Positions 1 to 8,760 of a stretch of 64,000 nucleotides of DNA are shown here, in pieces (position 1 is the stretch's first letter; every line of letters starts with the position of its first letter). Source of the stretch: Sphingobium limneticum. GTDB lineage: Bacteria > Pseudomonadota > Alphaproteobacteria > Sphingomonadales > Sphingomonadaceae. The notes beneath the pieces were generated by a model. The model ran no database searches, was not told the DNA's origin, and worked only from the letters and a program-made list of their open reading frames with translations. The stretch is from NCBI RefSeq assembly GCF_008710155.1, contig NZ_VYPZ01000005.1:1-64000 (forward strand). The letters run 5' to 3'. Made by a program: the position numbers and the translations under genes.

Positions 1-205
1 CGCGGGCTCATCCCTGGGCGATAAATCTTTGGACTTTCGTCATCATCCGGTATTAGCGTCAGTTTCCCGACGTTATTCCGAACCCAAGGGCAGATTCCCA
101 CGCGTTACGCACCCGTGCGCCACTAGATCCGAAGATCTCGTTCGACTTGCATGTATTAGGCATGCCGCCAGCGTTCGTTCTGAGCCAGGATCAAACTCTC
201 AAGTT
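1..205 (-). rRNA. rrs: 16S ribosomal RNA, 5' end only (partial)
   Basis: The minus strand carries the conserved bacterial 16S start GAGTTTGATCCTGGCTCAG (RC of about 182-200), followed by the expected ACGAACGCTGGCGGCATGCC and the V1/V2 region. The short V1 stem and the V2 sequence look sphingomonad, closest to Sphingobium-type genes from memory. The gene runs off the left edge, so only about 205 nt of roughly 1490 are present. The mature 5' end near 205 is placed by comparison with E. coli. Species-level assignment from this fragment is not safe. Confidence 0.95.
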
Positions 206-274
206 TGATGTCCGATACGTGCCAGCCGGAATAGGGCCAACACATACCGCTCATTTTCAGGAGCCATTCCTGCA

Positions 275-299
275 CAATATATTCTAGTGGAATATATTG
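275..299. repeat. AT-rich inverted repeat in the 16S leader
   Basis: A 10-nt arm, CAATATATTC, is followed by a 5-nt loop and its perfect complement GAATATATTG. It lies about 70 nt upstream of the mature 16S 5' end, inside the predicted leader transcript. The rest of the 204-685 interval between the 16S gene and the flippase holds the promoter but no convincing gene. Confidence 0.7.
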
Positions 300-567
300 A
301 GACATATAGACAACCCACCAAGCAAGCTCAGCGGGCTCCAATAAGGAACGGCCTAATTTAACCGATCACGATACGCCTGAAAGCCGTACCAGACCGGAGC
401 CGCCGCCCACATGTCCCTTCATCTAACCGACAATGTCAAAGAACCACCGACAAGTTTTGGCGGACAACCATCCAACCCCTTCCTTGCGTCTGGGGGAACA
501 GTGTCCGTCTATGTTGGCGACCATCCAGTCCAGCGCCGCAGTGGCGTCGTCCCGTCCGGTGAAAAGC

Positions 568-628
568 CCTCTAGGTGGGTCAGCCTGAACCGTCAAACCC
601 TTTTTGCATTTTTGTTTCACATTTTTTT
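568..628 (-). promoter_or_regulatory. Probable rRNA operon promoter with A-rich UP-like element
   Basis: On the minus strand, TTGACG (591-596) and TAGAGG (568-573) are separated by exactly 17 nt. Immediately upstream (601-628) lie A-tracts that resemble an rRNA UP element. This would start transcription near 560 and give a 16S leader of about 355 nt. It is a pattern match only; the -10 is weak against the sigma-70 consensus. The same interval is the upstream region of the divergent flippase gene. Confidence 0.5.
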
Positions 629-685
629 GGGGGTTAGCGGATAAAGCCTGTTCCACGGCGCTATAGGGACAGGAATGGTAACCCA

Positions 686-2173
686 ATGACATTGCAGGAT
701 GCCGACGCGAATGACGCGGGTTTCGGCGCACGCATCAGGAGTGCCATCTTCTGGCGATCGGGCAGCCAGATCCTGTCGCAGATGATGAGCTGGGTCGTGA
801 CGCTGGCCGTCATCCGGCTGCTCGACCCCAAAGATTATGGCCTGTTCGCCATGACCCAAGTGATATTGAATTTCGCCACCTTCCTGAACGGCTATGGGCT
901 GGTGAGCGCGCTCGTGCAGTCGGACAAGGTCGAGCCGCACCGGTTGCGGCAGGCCTTTACCATCATGCTGTTGCTCAATGGCGCGCTGGCCCTGCTGCAA
1001 CTGGCCATCGCGCCGCTGGCCGCCGATTATTATGCGCAGCCGATGGTCGCCGACCTGCTGCGGGTGCAGGCCCTGCTCTATCTGTCCACGCCCTTCATTT
1101 CCGTGCCCGAGGCGATCATGGGCCGGGCGCTGGATTTCAAGCGGCCGGCTCTGGTCAACCTGATCGCCGCCATAGCCTCCGCCGCGATGGCGCTGACCGG
1201 CGCGCTGTCGGGCTGGGGCGTGTGGACTTTGGTGTGGGCGCCGATCGCGGGTTTCTGGGTCAAGGCGGTGGGCTATGTCATCGCCACCGGGTTCAAGCCC
1301 GTCCCCAGTTTCGATTTTCGCGGCACCGGCGCAATGGTCGCCTATGGCGCGTCGCTGTTGGGCGGCCAGCTATTCTGGATCGTGCAGAGCCAGGCCGATA
1401 TCTTCATCGGCGGCCGGGTGTTGAAGCCGTACCAGCTGGGCCTCTATGCCGAAGCGCTGTTCCTGACCCAGATTTTCGTCAGCAAATTCGTGCCGCCGCT
1501 CAACGACGTCGCCTTCCCCGCTTATGCGCGGATGCAGAAGGATGTGAGCCGGGTAGCCTGGTCCTTCTGCAAGGCGGTAAAGCTGCTGCTGCTGCTGACC
1601 TGTCCCATTTACCTGGGCATGGCGGTGACGGCGGAGCCGCTGGTCGAGACTTTGTTCGGGCAGAAATGGCTGGAAATGGCGCCCTTCGTCGCGATCCTGG
1701 CGCTGGCCATGCCCTTCATGACTTTACAGGTGATGTTCGCGCCGGTCAGCAATGCGCTGGGCCGGCCCGGCACCACCGCGCGGGTCGCGGCGGTAGGTGC
1801 GGTGCTGATGCCGATCGCTTTCCTGATCGGCATCCAGTTCGGCGCGATCGGGCTGGCCTGGGCCTGGCTGGCGGCTTTCCCCGTGCTGACAGGCGTGACC
1901 GCATGGCTGGCCGGCGGGCCGATGGGATTGCGATTCGCCGATCTGATTCGCGCCGCGGCGCCGGGCTTGGGATGCGCCGTGCTGATGGCCGGGATGGTGA
2001 TGATCGTCGATCGCCTGTTGCCGCCGCTGGCTGCGCCGGTGCGACTTGCCATATTGGTGCCGGCGGGCGGACTGGCCTTCCTTGCCGCGCTGATGCTGTG
2101 CGCACGGGGGACGGTGATGGAGTTGGTGGCATTGGTGGTTCGCCGGGCGCCGCCGGTGCAGGCGCCCGCGTAA
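686..2173 (+). CDS. Polysaccharide/lipopolysaccharide flippase (Wzx/RfbX-like, MOP superfamily)
   Basis: The 495-residue protein is almost entirely hydrophobic, with about 12-14 predicted membrane segments. It has the N-terminal RLLDPKDYGLFAM motif (residues about 45-57) typical of COG2244 polysaccharide biosynthesis transporters. These proteins move lipid-linked oligosaccharide across the inner membrane for O-antigen, capsule or exopolysaccharide (sphingan-type) assembly. The length fits the family. No glycosyltransferase or polymerase lies next to it, so the substrate cannot be inferred. It is divergent from the rRNA operon, and an AGGA lies about 12 nt before the ATG. Confidence 0.85.
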   Translation: MTLQDADANDAGFGARIRSAIFWRSGSQILSQMMSWVVTLAVIRLLDPKDYGLFAMTQVILNFATFLNGYGLVSALVQSDKVEPHRLRQAFTIMLLLNGALALLQLAIAPLAADYYAQPMVADLLRVQALLYLSTPFISVPEAIMGRALDFKRPALVNLIAAIASAAMALTGALSGWGVWTLVWAPIAGFWVKAVGYVIATGFKPVPSFDFRGTGAMVAYGASLLGGQLFWIVQSQADIFIGGRVLKPYQLGLYAEALFLTQIFVSKFVPPLNDVAFPAYARMQKDVSRVAWSFCKAVKLLLLLTCPIYLGMAVTAEPLVETLFGQKWLEMAPFVAILALAMPFMTLQVMFAPVSNALGRPGTTARVAAVGAVLMPIAFLIGIQFGAIGLAWAWLAAFPVLTGVTAWLAGGPMGLRFADLIRAAAPGLGCAVLMAGMVMIVDRLLPPLAAPVRLAILVPAGGLAFLAALMLCARGTVMELVALVVRRAPPVQAPA

Positions 2174-2195
2174 AGCGAGCGCCCTGCCGTCTTCC

Positions 2196-2621
2196 TCACG
2201 CCGTCTGAATATAGTCGCGCAGCGAGGCGGCTTCCGATTCGATGCTGTCGATGCGATATTTGACGAGGTCGCCGATCGAAATCATGCCCACCAGCGCGCC
2301 GTCGACCACCACCGGCAGATGGCGGATGCGCCGCTTGGTCATCAGCGACAGGCCGTGGATGACAGGTGTATCGTCGGCGATGGTGATGGCGGGCGTGGTC
2401 ATCACTTCCCCCACGCTGTGGTCCAGCGCCGCCGGTCCGTCCTTCGCGACGCGATAGACGAGGTCGCGTTCGGAGAAGATGCCGACCACCTGGCCATTGT
2501 CGACCACCGGGACACAGCCGATTCGTCGGTCCGCGAGCAGTTGCACGACGGATTGCACGCTATCGTCCGGATGCACGCTGATGACGTCGTTCTTGCCCTG
2601 CAAAATCGCTGCGATGGTCAT
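2196..2621 (-). CDS. Tandem CBS-domain protein
   Basis: The 141-residue protein (from MTIAAILQG) is essentially two CBS domains, about residues 8-60 and 73-130. Signature segments include VQLLADRRIGCVPVVDNGQV and HLPVVVDGALVGMISIGDLV. Such stand-alone CBS pairs usually bind adenosyl nucleotides and act as energy or redox sensors; the partner is unknown. The frame is open another 48 codons upstream, but that extension is not CBS-like and overlaps the next gene's N terminus. The ATG at 2621 with an upstream GGAG-type site is therefore preferred. It is convergent with the flippase gene. Confidence 0.85.
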   Translation of the reverse strand: MTIAAILQGKNDVISVHPDDSVQSVVQLLADRRIGCVPVVDNGQVVGIFSERDLVYRVAKDGPAALDHSVGEVMTTPAITIADDTPVIHGLSLMTKRRIRHLPVVVDGALVGMISIGDLVKYRIDSIESEAASLRDYIQTA

Positions 2622-2694
2622 GACCACTCTCCATTGTCTGAGACATTTCCCATGGACGCTTGATGATCCCACTTTCGACGCGCAAAATAAAGGG

Positions 2695-2994
2695 ATGACG
2701 CGCAAACAGGCCCTGGACGATCCACTTATTGCCGCGACCGCCTGGGCGCGGTTCCGGCGCATCATGGCGTGGATGGCGTTGGGTGGTGCCGTGTGTGTAG
2801 GGATCGCGCTGTTCTTCCTGCATCAGCGGTCGGGCGAACTGCCGATACATATGGTGATCGCCACGATTTTGGGCGTATGGCTGACCTTCATGCTGGGCAC
2901 CGGATTGATGGCGCTGTCCTTTCTGTCCAGCGGGACCGGGCATGACGAACAGGTGATGGACAGGGCGAAGGACGAGGTGCCGCTTGACGATTGA
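2695..2994 (+). CDS. Small inner-membrane protein, unknown function
   Basis: The 99-residue protein (MTRKQALDDPL start) has two clear transmembrane segments, about residues 22-45 and 52-78, and a short acidic C-terminal tail. An AAGGG-type site precedes the ATG at 2695. Its last 11 nt overlap the thioesterase gene start, so the two are probably translationally coupled. I do not recognise a named family with confidence. Similar two-helix proteins next to thioesterase genes are common in sphingomonads, which is recollection rather than something seen here. Confidence 0.75.
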   Translation: MTRKQALDDPLIAATAWARFRRIMAWMALGGAVCVGIALFFLHQRSGELPIHMVIATILGVWLTFMLGTGLMALSFLSSGTGHDEQVMDRAKDEVPLDD

Positions 2995-3379
2995 GACGGA
3001 GACGGGCGCGGATCGGGGCGAGGTGGTGTTGCGGCTGGTCCCGCATCTGACCGACATCAACGCCAATGGCCATATTTTCGGCGGCTGGGTGCTGAGCCAG
3101 ATGGACATTGCCGGCGGCATCGTCGCGGCGCGGATCGCGCAGGGCGCCGTGGCCACCGTGGCGATCGAGAGCATGACGTTCATCACGCCGATCCTGCTGG
3201 GCGATGTCGTGTCCGTCTATGCGACCGAAGAGCGGCGCGGGCGCACGTCGGTCGCGATCCGTATCGACGTGGTGGCGACGCGCGGCATCGGATTGGAGGA
3301 AGTGGTGCTGACCAGCGGCGTCTATACGTTCGTCGCGCTGGACGCGCAGCATCGGCCTCGTCCGCTGCCTGTGGTCTGA
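2984..3379 (+). CDS. Acyl-CoA thioesterase, YciA-like hotdog fold
   Basis: The 131-residue protein has the hotdog motif NANGHIFGGWVLSQMD at residues 26-41. The motif includes the Asn/His and the Asp of the YciA/acyl-CoA hydrolase family. These enzymes hydrolyse acyl-CoA thioesters in the cytoplasm and usually act as oligomers. The start is a TTG inside the end of the preceding gene; no ATG lies upstream in frame near the motif. The length (about 130) is normal for YciA. Family assignment is firm; chain-length specificity cannot be read. Confidence 0.85.
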   Translation: MTIETETGADRGEVVLRLVPHLTDINANGHIFGGWVLSQMDIAGGIVAARIAQGAVATVAIESMTFITPILLGDVVSVYATEERRGRTSVAIRIDVVATRGIGLEEVVLTSGVYTFVALDAQHRPRPLPVV

Positions 3380-3464
3380 GTTTCTGAAGCAGGGTGACGT
3401 CAGCGCCGCCCTAGCGGCTTCTCGACTTCGCTCGAAGCGAACGGATCTTGGTGGTGTGGCTTGC

Positions 3465-5033
3465 TTACTGCCGCAGCGCTTCGCGGTAGGACCAGGCGAT
3501 CTTGTCGTTGGCGGGCACCGTCACGCGCCAGATCCAGTCATTGCCGCGCCGTTCCATATCTTTCGGCCGCGGGCTGATGTCGTGGGGGATGGTAACTTCC
3601 GCCAGAATCGGGAAAGAGCGGGCATTGCTGAGCGTCAGGATCCAGTCGCGACTCTTGCGCGATTGGGCGGTCGTGCGTGCGCCGATGCGGACGTCCGGGC
3701 TGGCGGTCAGATCGTAATCGACACGTTCGCCCTCCGCCTTGTCGCCAATATCGGCTTCACCGGCCAGCAGGCGCATCCCCGCGATCGGTTCGAACACCGC
3801 GATCTGGCCCGATGGCATGGCGAGGCCAAGCCCGTCTTCCTTGCGATTCTGCAAGCGTAGCCGCAGCGTCATCGGCCGCATGTCGCCCGTGCCGTCACCA
3901 TAGCCGATGGTCGCGGCATAGAGGCGTTCGACCTTCACATCCGACTGGCGGAGCAGCGCGACCTGCTTCTGCGCCTTGGCCGCGACATCGACGGTGACGG
4001 GCACGCGATAGAGTTTGAGGTCGCCGACATCCTCGGGCGGCGGCGGCGGTGGTGGGGGAGGCGGCGGTGGGGGCGGGGGCGCTGCCACCGGCATCGGTAC
4101 GAACAGACGATTCGTGCTGCGTTGCGCCGTCACCATGATTTCCTGCGCGCCGTCCATCATCATCGGTTCGGCCTGCTGGACTGGGAAGAGTTCCCACGCA
4201 GGATGGGTGCTGGTGATGTCCATCGGCCAGCATTGCAGGCGCAGCGGGCCGCCGGTCGGGCGGGGCCGTACGCCGCGGCGTTGCTTGTTGGGCTGACCGG
4301 CGATGACGTTCAGCTGCGCGTCGGCAAAACCGGTGACGCCGCCATTGGCGACCGTCAGCCAGGCCATCAGGTCGAGAGTTTTGCCATCCTCCTCCATGTC
4401 GGCGACATAGTTGGCGGCCCAGTCGAACCCTTCGGCCAGATAGGTGAGTTCGAGCCGCGCGCGGGTGGGCCGGTCGCTGCTCGCGATCACCGACAGGGTC
4501 GGGCGCGGCGACAGGTCGGCGGGCGCGCGAGGATAGAGCATGCGTTCGGGGAAGCCGCTGCACCCCAGCGCCTCATAACCCTGCGCCGTCTGGACGATGA
4601 CGCCGCCCATCGGCCCGGCGCTGATGATCGCCTCCTGCTCCGTCACCTTGCCGGTCTTGCGATCGGTGCGGCGCAGGGTGACGCTGCGCTTGAGATAGGC
4701 GTCGACCAGTCCGGCGGGCGAGAGGAGGCGGGCGTCGCGATTCTTTTCGCGCACACCGTGCGGCATGCCGGCCAGGATCGCGGTTTCGGGCATCAGCCCT
4801 TCGGCGACACCCTCGAACCGGATCGTCGATTCGCCCTGAGGCAGGTCCACGTCGCGAATCTCGGTGACGAGCGCATAGCCGCCCGGCCAGTTGCGGCTGA
4901 TCGGCCCCTTTGCCCGGCCCGGTGCGCGATAGACGGTGACGGATACCGAATCGGCGCGCGGGGAAACGACCGTGCCGGCCTGAACCGGCAGCGCGATCGC
5001 CCAGAAGAGGAAGAAGATCAGGAGTCGCGACAC
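3465..5033 (-). CDS. DUF4139 secreted protein with 15-residue polyproline run
   Basis: The 522-residue protein has a signal peptide (MSRLLIFFLFWAIALPVQA). The body matches the DUF4139 architecture: an N-terminal beta domain with a DLPQGESTIRFEGVAEGL-type segment and a C-terminal domain ending in PANDKIAWSYREAL. Residues 319-333 are 15 consecutive prolines (4035-4079), written with all four proline codons, between the two halves. It sits 16 nt downstream of a same-strand paralogue at 5050-6486, so they form a tandem pair. Periplasmic or cell-surface location is inferred. The function of this family is unknown. Confidence 0.8.
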   Translation of the reverse strand: MSRLLIFFLFWAIALPVQAGTVVSPRADSVSVTVYRAPGRAKGPISRNWPGGYALVTEIRDVDLPQGESTIRFEGVAEGLMPETAILAGMPHGVREKNRDARLLSPAGLVDAYLKRSVTLRRTDRKTGKVTEQEAIISAGPMGGVIVQTAQGYEALGCSGFPERMLYPRAPADLSPRPTLSVIASSDRPTRARLELTYLAEGFDWAANYVADMEEDGKTLDLMAWLTVANGGVTGFADAQLNVIAGQPNKQRRGVRPRPTGGPLRLQCWPMDITSTHPAWELFPVQQAEPMMMDGAQEIMVTAQRSTNRLFVPMPVAAPPPPPPPPPPPPPPPEDVGDLKLYRVPVTVDVAAKAQKQVALLRQSDVKVERLYAATIGYGDGTGDMRPMTLRLRLQNRKEDGLGLAMPSGQIAVFEPIAGMRLLAGEADIGDKAEGERVDYDLTASPDVRIGARTTAQSRKSRDWILTLSNARSFPILAEVTIPHDISPRPKDMERRGNDWIWRVTVPANDKIAWSYREALRQ

Positions 5034-5049
5034 GCGGGCGCCGCTCCGG

Positions 5050-6486
5050 TCAGTAGCGCGAATCGAAGGTGACGCTGAGATCCACCGTGCCGTTGGCGGG
5101 CACCGGGACGCTCCATTCCATCCGGTCGGCCGAGATGCGTTTGCCCTCCAGACTTTGCCCCCCCGGACTCTGGCCCCCCAGACTCTGGGCAGTGACGCGG
5201 GTGTCGCCCCATAGGCCCTGTTGCGCCAGGTCGATCGTCACCGCTTCGGGCCGGGCGTTGGTCAGCGTGTAGCGCATCCTGGTTTCCCAGCGGCTGCCGC
5301 CCTTTTTCGTGCGCTGTTCCACGGTTGGGCGGACCTTGACGTCGAAGGCTTCGCCGGTGCGCAGTGCCATGGAGGAGCCCATCGGCGTATGATCGATGCT
5401 GTTTTCGCCGATGAATTGCGGGTTGCCGCGCGCGTCGCGCATATAGACGCGGATCGTGCCGGCGGGCAGTTGATCGCCCAGCCCGCCATCCTTGGACGTC
5501 GAGAATTTGAGGACGCTCGACGCGCTCATCGGTTCGGCGGAACTGCCGAGCCAGCCATTGACATATTCATAGGTGGCGCGGGCCGGAGCGCCCTTCACGT
5601 CGAGGAAGCTGACCTGTTTCTGCTGGGCGTTGGCGATCGTGGTGCGGGCCGCCAGCGGATAGAGATAATAGTCGCCCAGCCGTTCGCGCGGGCCGCTTTC
5701 GGTGCCCGCCTGATCGATCGCACCGCTCGACCCCTGCCACCAGTTGGAGCGGCCGCCCCCATTGGCCGGATTGCCCGCGACAAGAATCGTCTTCGCATTG
5801 GTGAAGGTCGTGCCGGTATTGTTGGTGAGCGTGACCCAGCCCTGCATGTCCATCGCGCCCTTCGCCGCGTCGAACAGGGCGACATAATCGGCGGTCCAGC
5901 CTAGATTGGGCGTGAGGTAGGAGAGGCGGGCGGGGACCGTACCGGCGCGATCCGCCTGCACCGTGACCGACAGGGTCGGGCGGGCGCGCAGATTGGCGGG
6001 CACACGGTCGAACACCACGCGCACCGGCAGGCCATCGTCGCGCAGCACTTCTATCCGGGTGCCGATTTGCAGCACGATGCCGCCATTGGCCGCCAATATC
6101 TTGGCCCGCTCCCGCGTTTCCGCACCGGTTGCCGGATTGGTGCGGACGAGGGTCACCTCCTGCCCGACCGCCTTGTCCATCAGCTTGTCGGGGGAGAGGA
6201 GGTCATAGTCGAAATTCTGTTCGACTATGGCGAGGCCGGGACCGGACAGGTTGACCGTTTCGGGGCGGATGCGGGCGGATACGTCGGGAAATTCGATGCG
6301 GTTGCGGCCGGCGGTCATCGGCAATTGCCGGTCGTCCTGCACCAGCGACTGGCCGCCATTATAGATGGTGACGGCCACATCGCCCTGCGCCGTGGCGCCG
6401 GTAGGGTCGGCTGCGCTCTGGCCCTGGGCCAAGGCGGAGGCGGGGAGGGCGGTCAGCAGCAGGGACAGCAGGTGCGCGGCTTTCAT
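5050..6486 (-). CDS. DUF4139 secreted protein (paralogue of its downstream neighbour)
   Basis: The 478-residue product starts with a signal peptide (MKAAHLLSLLLTALPASALAQ). It shares the order of segments seen in the next gene: an RNRIEFPDVSARIRPETVNL-type N-terminal region, a PTLSVTVQADRAGTVPARL core and a C-terminal PVPANGTVDLSVTFDSRY. Unlike the neighbour it has no polyproline linker. Near residues 433-446 there is a short degenerate GGQS repeat. The ATG at 6486 begins a perfect signal peptide and follows a GGAGAG-type site. The frame stays open 37 codons upstream without signal character. Confidence 0.8.
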   Translation of the reverse strand: MKAAHLLSLLLTALPASALAQGQSAADPTGATAQGDVAVTIYNGGQSLVQDDRQLPMTAGRNRIEFPDVSARIRPETVNLSGPGLAIVEQNFDYDLLSPDKLMDKAVGQEVTLVRTNPATGAETRERAKILAANGGIVLQIGTRIEVLRDDGLPVRVVFDRVPANLRARPTLSVTVQADRAGTVPARLSYLTPNLGWTADYVALFDAAKGAMDMQGWVTLTNNTGTTFTNAKTILVAGNPANGGGRSNWWQGSSGAIDQAGTESGPRERLGDYYLYPLAARTTIANAQQKQVSFLDVKGAPARATYEYVNGWLGSSAEPMSASSVLKFSTSKDGGLGDQLPAGTIRVYMRDARGNPQFIGENSIDHTPMGSSMALRTGEAFDVKVRPTVEQRTKKGGSRWETRMRYTLTNARPEAVTIDLAQQGLWGDTRVTAQSLGGQSPGGQSLEGKRISADRMEWSVPVPANGTVDLSVTFDSRY

Positions 6487-6581
6487 CGGCAACTCTCCAG
6501 ATATGTGAAGACCTTCTGCCGGATTGCGAGCCAGTTGCAAAGCCGGCTTTGCCATATCGCCGCGAAAAGATGAGCGCCACG

Positions 6582-6616
6582 AAAAAGGGGGCGGCACCTG
6601 ATGGCACCGCCCCCCT
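6582..6616 (-). terminator. Intrinsic terminator after the DUF4167 gene
   Basis: Read on the minus strand, a GC-only stem of 8 bp (6587-6594 with 6607-6614) has a 2x2 mismatch and an inner CC/GG pair. It is followed by a run of five T (6582-6586). It begins about 20 nt after the DUF4167 stop. Confidence 0.8.
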
Positions 6617-6636
6617 GTTTCTCATTTTCCGATCGC

Positions 6637-7626
6637 TTATTCGGCGGCTTCGGTCGCCGCACGGGGACGGCGGGTACGCTTCTTGGGCGCTTCCTCAGCC
6701 GTTTCGGCATCATTGTCGGCACGGGCGATCGAGGGCGGCAGGACCGCCAGATCGAAACCCTCATTGCTTTCCTCAACCACGACCTTGCGCGGGCGACCGC
6801 GACGGGCGCGGGGCGCTTCCGCCTCGGCGGCGTCCGGCGTAGCGGCGGCGGCGGCCGGCTGCGCTTCGGCGCGCGGACGGATCTGCGCTTTGGGCTTGGG
6901 CGCGGGCTGTGGCGCGTCGATCGCCGGATTGCCGGCCGGGCCTTCTACGCCCATTTCCTGCTGCGGCGCGTCGCCATCCGCCACGAAGCGGTCGCGACGG
7001 GGACTGTCGCGGCGGTCGTTGTTGCGCGGGCCACGGCCATCACGATTGTCGCGCTGATGATCGCGCGGCTCGCGGGCTTCACGGCCTTCTTCCTGACCCT
7101 GGCCCTGGCGATCGGCGCGATCGCGCGGGGCACGATCATATTGGCCCTGATCGCGCTGACCTTGTTCGCGCTGGCCCTGATCACGCTGCCCCTGGTCGCG
7201 CGGGGCGCGGTCATATTGGCTCTGGTCGCGCGGCGTGCGGTCATATTGCGGCTGCGCGTCAGTGCGGAAATCGTCATTGCCGTCGAAGCCAGTGTCGAAA
7301 TCGTCACCATCCTCGTCGAAATTGCCTTCTTCACGAGGGCGGTAGCGCTGCTGCTGCTCCTCTTGGCGGGCGCGGTTGTCGGCGAGCACGCGGAAATAAT
7401 GATCGGCAAATTGCAGATAATATTCGGCATTGACCCGGTCGCCCGCCATCTGGGCATCGCGCGCCATATTCTTGTATTTCTCAAGAAGCTGGGTCGCGTT
7501 GCCGCGCGCGCGGTTGTCGATGCGGTTACCGTTGTCGCCACCGCCCCGATTGTTGCTGTTGGGACGTCCGTTGTTATTATTGTTCCGGCCGCGATTGCGG
7601 CGACCGGCCTGCCGGTTGTTGATCAA
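6637..7626 (-). CDS. DUF4167 protein, Asn/Arg/Gln-rich low-complexity
   Basis: The 329-residue protein has an N-terminal basic/Asn-rich tract (NNRQAGRRNRGRNNNNN). It then has the DUF4167 core near residues 43-82, with LLEKYKNMARDAQMAGDRV and EYYLQFADHYFRVL. A long disordered region follows, with repeated QYDRAPRD and RDQGQ units (about 115-185), and an Ala/Pro/Arg C terminus. DUF4167 is an alphaproteobacterial family often found next to prmC/prfA, as here; RNA-related roles have been suggested but are not established. The start is a TTG at 7626 with AAGGA 7 nt upstream. Confidence 0.85.
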   Translation of the reverse strand: MINNRQAGRRNRGRNNNNNGRPNSNNRGGGDNGNRIDNRARGNATQLLEKYKNMARDAQMAGDRVNAEYYLQFADHYFRVLADNRARQEEQQQRYRPREEGNFDEDGDDFDTGFDGNDDFRTDAQPQYDRTPRDQSQYDRAPRDQGQRDQGQREQGQRDQGQYDRAPRDRADRQGQGQEEGREAREPRDHQRDNRDGRGPRNNDRRDSPRRDRFVADGDAPQQEMGVEGPAGNPAIDAPQPAPKPKAQIRPRAEAQPAAAAATPDAAEAEAPRARRGRPRKVVVEESNEGFDLAVLPPSIARADNDAETAEEAPKKRTRRPRAATEAAE

Positions 7627-7935
7627 GATATGATCCTTGCGTTCGCTATGACAAAATTCACTGAAAACACTGTTCAGTCGCCATCCCCAAGCACAGCCTG
7701 CTCTTCAGGCCGTATACGGCTCCGCCAGGCATGATCCTTCGGATCATTCCCCCAGCTGCCACCGGCGCCTGCGCAGCGAGCGCCGTCATGACTATAAGGA
7801 GCAGAAAATCGGCCTTTTCTATCAACGATCTAAACGATCATGTCACAAGATAGAGCCGTTCCTGTAGTCGATGTAATGGCTTTCCACGGATAAACCAAGC
7901 AATTTTCGCTTGTCCGATGGTAAATCAACCCTTGT
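7627..7935 (-). promoter_or_regulatory. Long structured 5' leader between prmC and the DUF4167 gene
   Basis: This 309-nt interval has no convincing gene. On the minus strand it would hold the promoter and 5' UTR of the DUF4167 gene. Between 7696 and 7747 there is a compact nested structure. GCCTG/CAGGC arms (7696-7700 and 7726-7730) enclose the palindrome GCCGTATACGGC (7709-7720), and next to it lies a hairpin ATGATCC-loop-GGATCAT (7731-7747). A small RNA or post-transcriptional control element is possible. No known riboswitch is recognised. Confidence 0.4.
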
Positions 7936-8760
7936 TCAGGCGGGATGGGTGGCGATGAGGCAGCGATCATGCCCTGCCAGATCGCACCGAGCGGCGACAC
8001 TGAGCCCCTGTTTATGCAACAGGGCCGAGACGCTGTCCTTCTGATCATAGCCGATTTCGATTGCCGCCATGCCGCCCGGCGCGATCAGGCGCGGCAGGTC
8101 GGGCGCGATGCGGCGATAATCTTCCAGACCATCGGCCCCGGCAAAGAGCGCGCTGGCCGGTTCGCGCAGCACGTCGCCCGACAAAGCGAGGTCGGCGACG
8201 ATATAGGGCGGGTTGATGAGCAGCAGGTCGAAGGCGCCATCCACATCCTGCGCCCAGTCGCCGAGGCTGAAGGCGGCGCGGTCCGCCATGTCCAGCCGCG
8301 CCGCATTGCCCTGCGCCACGGCGAGGGCGGGGGGCGAGGCGTCTATGCCCAGCCCGCTCGCCTGCGGCCATTGCGCAAGCGCCGCAAGCAACAGCGCGCC
8401 GGAGCCGGTGCCGAGATCGAGGATGGCCGTGGGCGTGCGGCCGGCGAAATGATCGACCGCAGCTTCGATCAGCGTTTCGCTATCCGGGCGGGGGATCAAG
8501 GTGTCGGGCGTGACGGTCAGGCTGATCGTCCAGAAATCGCGCATGCCGGTGATATGGGCGATCGGTTCGCCATCCAGTCGGCGAGCGAGCAGTCCGGCGA
8601 AGGCATCGGGGGCGGTCAGGTCGCGCTGGCGCAACAGCATGTCGCCGCGCGAGAGGCCCAGCGCATGGGCCATCAACAATTCGGCGTCGAGGCGCGCGGT
8701 GTCGCTTGCGACAGCGAGTTGGACAGTGGCCGCGCGCAGGGCGTCGGGGATGGTCATCAT
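7936..8760 (-). CDS. prmC: Peptide chain release factor N5-glutamine methyltransferase
   Basis: The 274-residue SAM-dependent enzyme methylates the glutamine of the GGQ motif of RF1/RF2. Visible motifs are RPDSE (91-95), the SAM-binding DLGTGSG (115-121) and the catalytic NPPY (183-186). The length matches PrmC/HemK. It lies downstream of prfA, its substrate's gene, on the same strand with a 139-nt gap filled by a palindromic element. Two consecutive ATGs (8760 and 8757) are possible; the GGGAGGGG just upstream serves either. Confidence 0.95.
   Translation of the reverse strand: MMTIPDALRAATVQLAVASDTARLDAELLMAHALGLSRGDMLLRQRDLTAPDAFAGLLARRLDGEPIAHITGMRDFWTISLTVTPDTLIPRPDSETLIEAAVDHFAGRTPTAILDLGTGSGALLLAALAQWPQASGLGIDASPPALAVAQGNAARLDMADRAAFSLGDWAQDVDGAFDLLLINPPYIVADLALSGDVLREPASALFAGADGLEDYRRIAPDLPRLIAPGGMAAIEIGYDQKDSVSALLHKQGLSVAARCDLAGHDRCLIATHPA

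Noticed and set aside
411..644. Short open frames in the region upstream of the 16S gene
   Set aside because: They overlap the predicted rRNA promoter and leader and have no ribosome site or family features.
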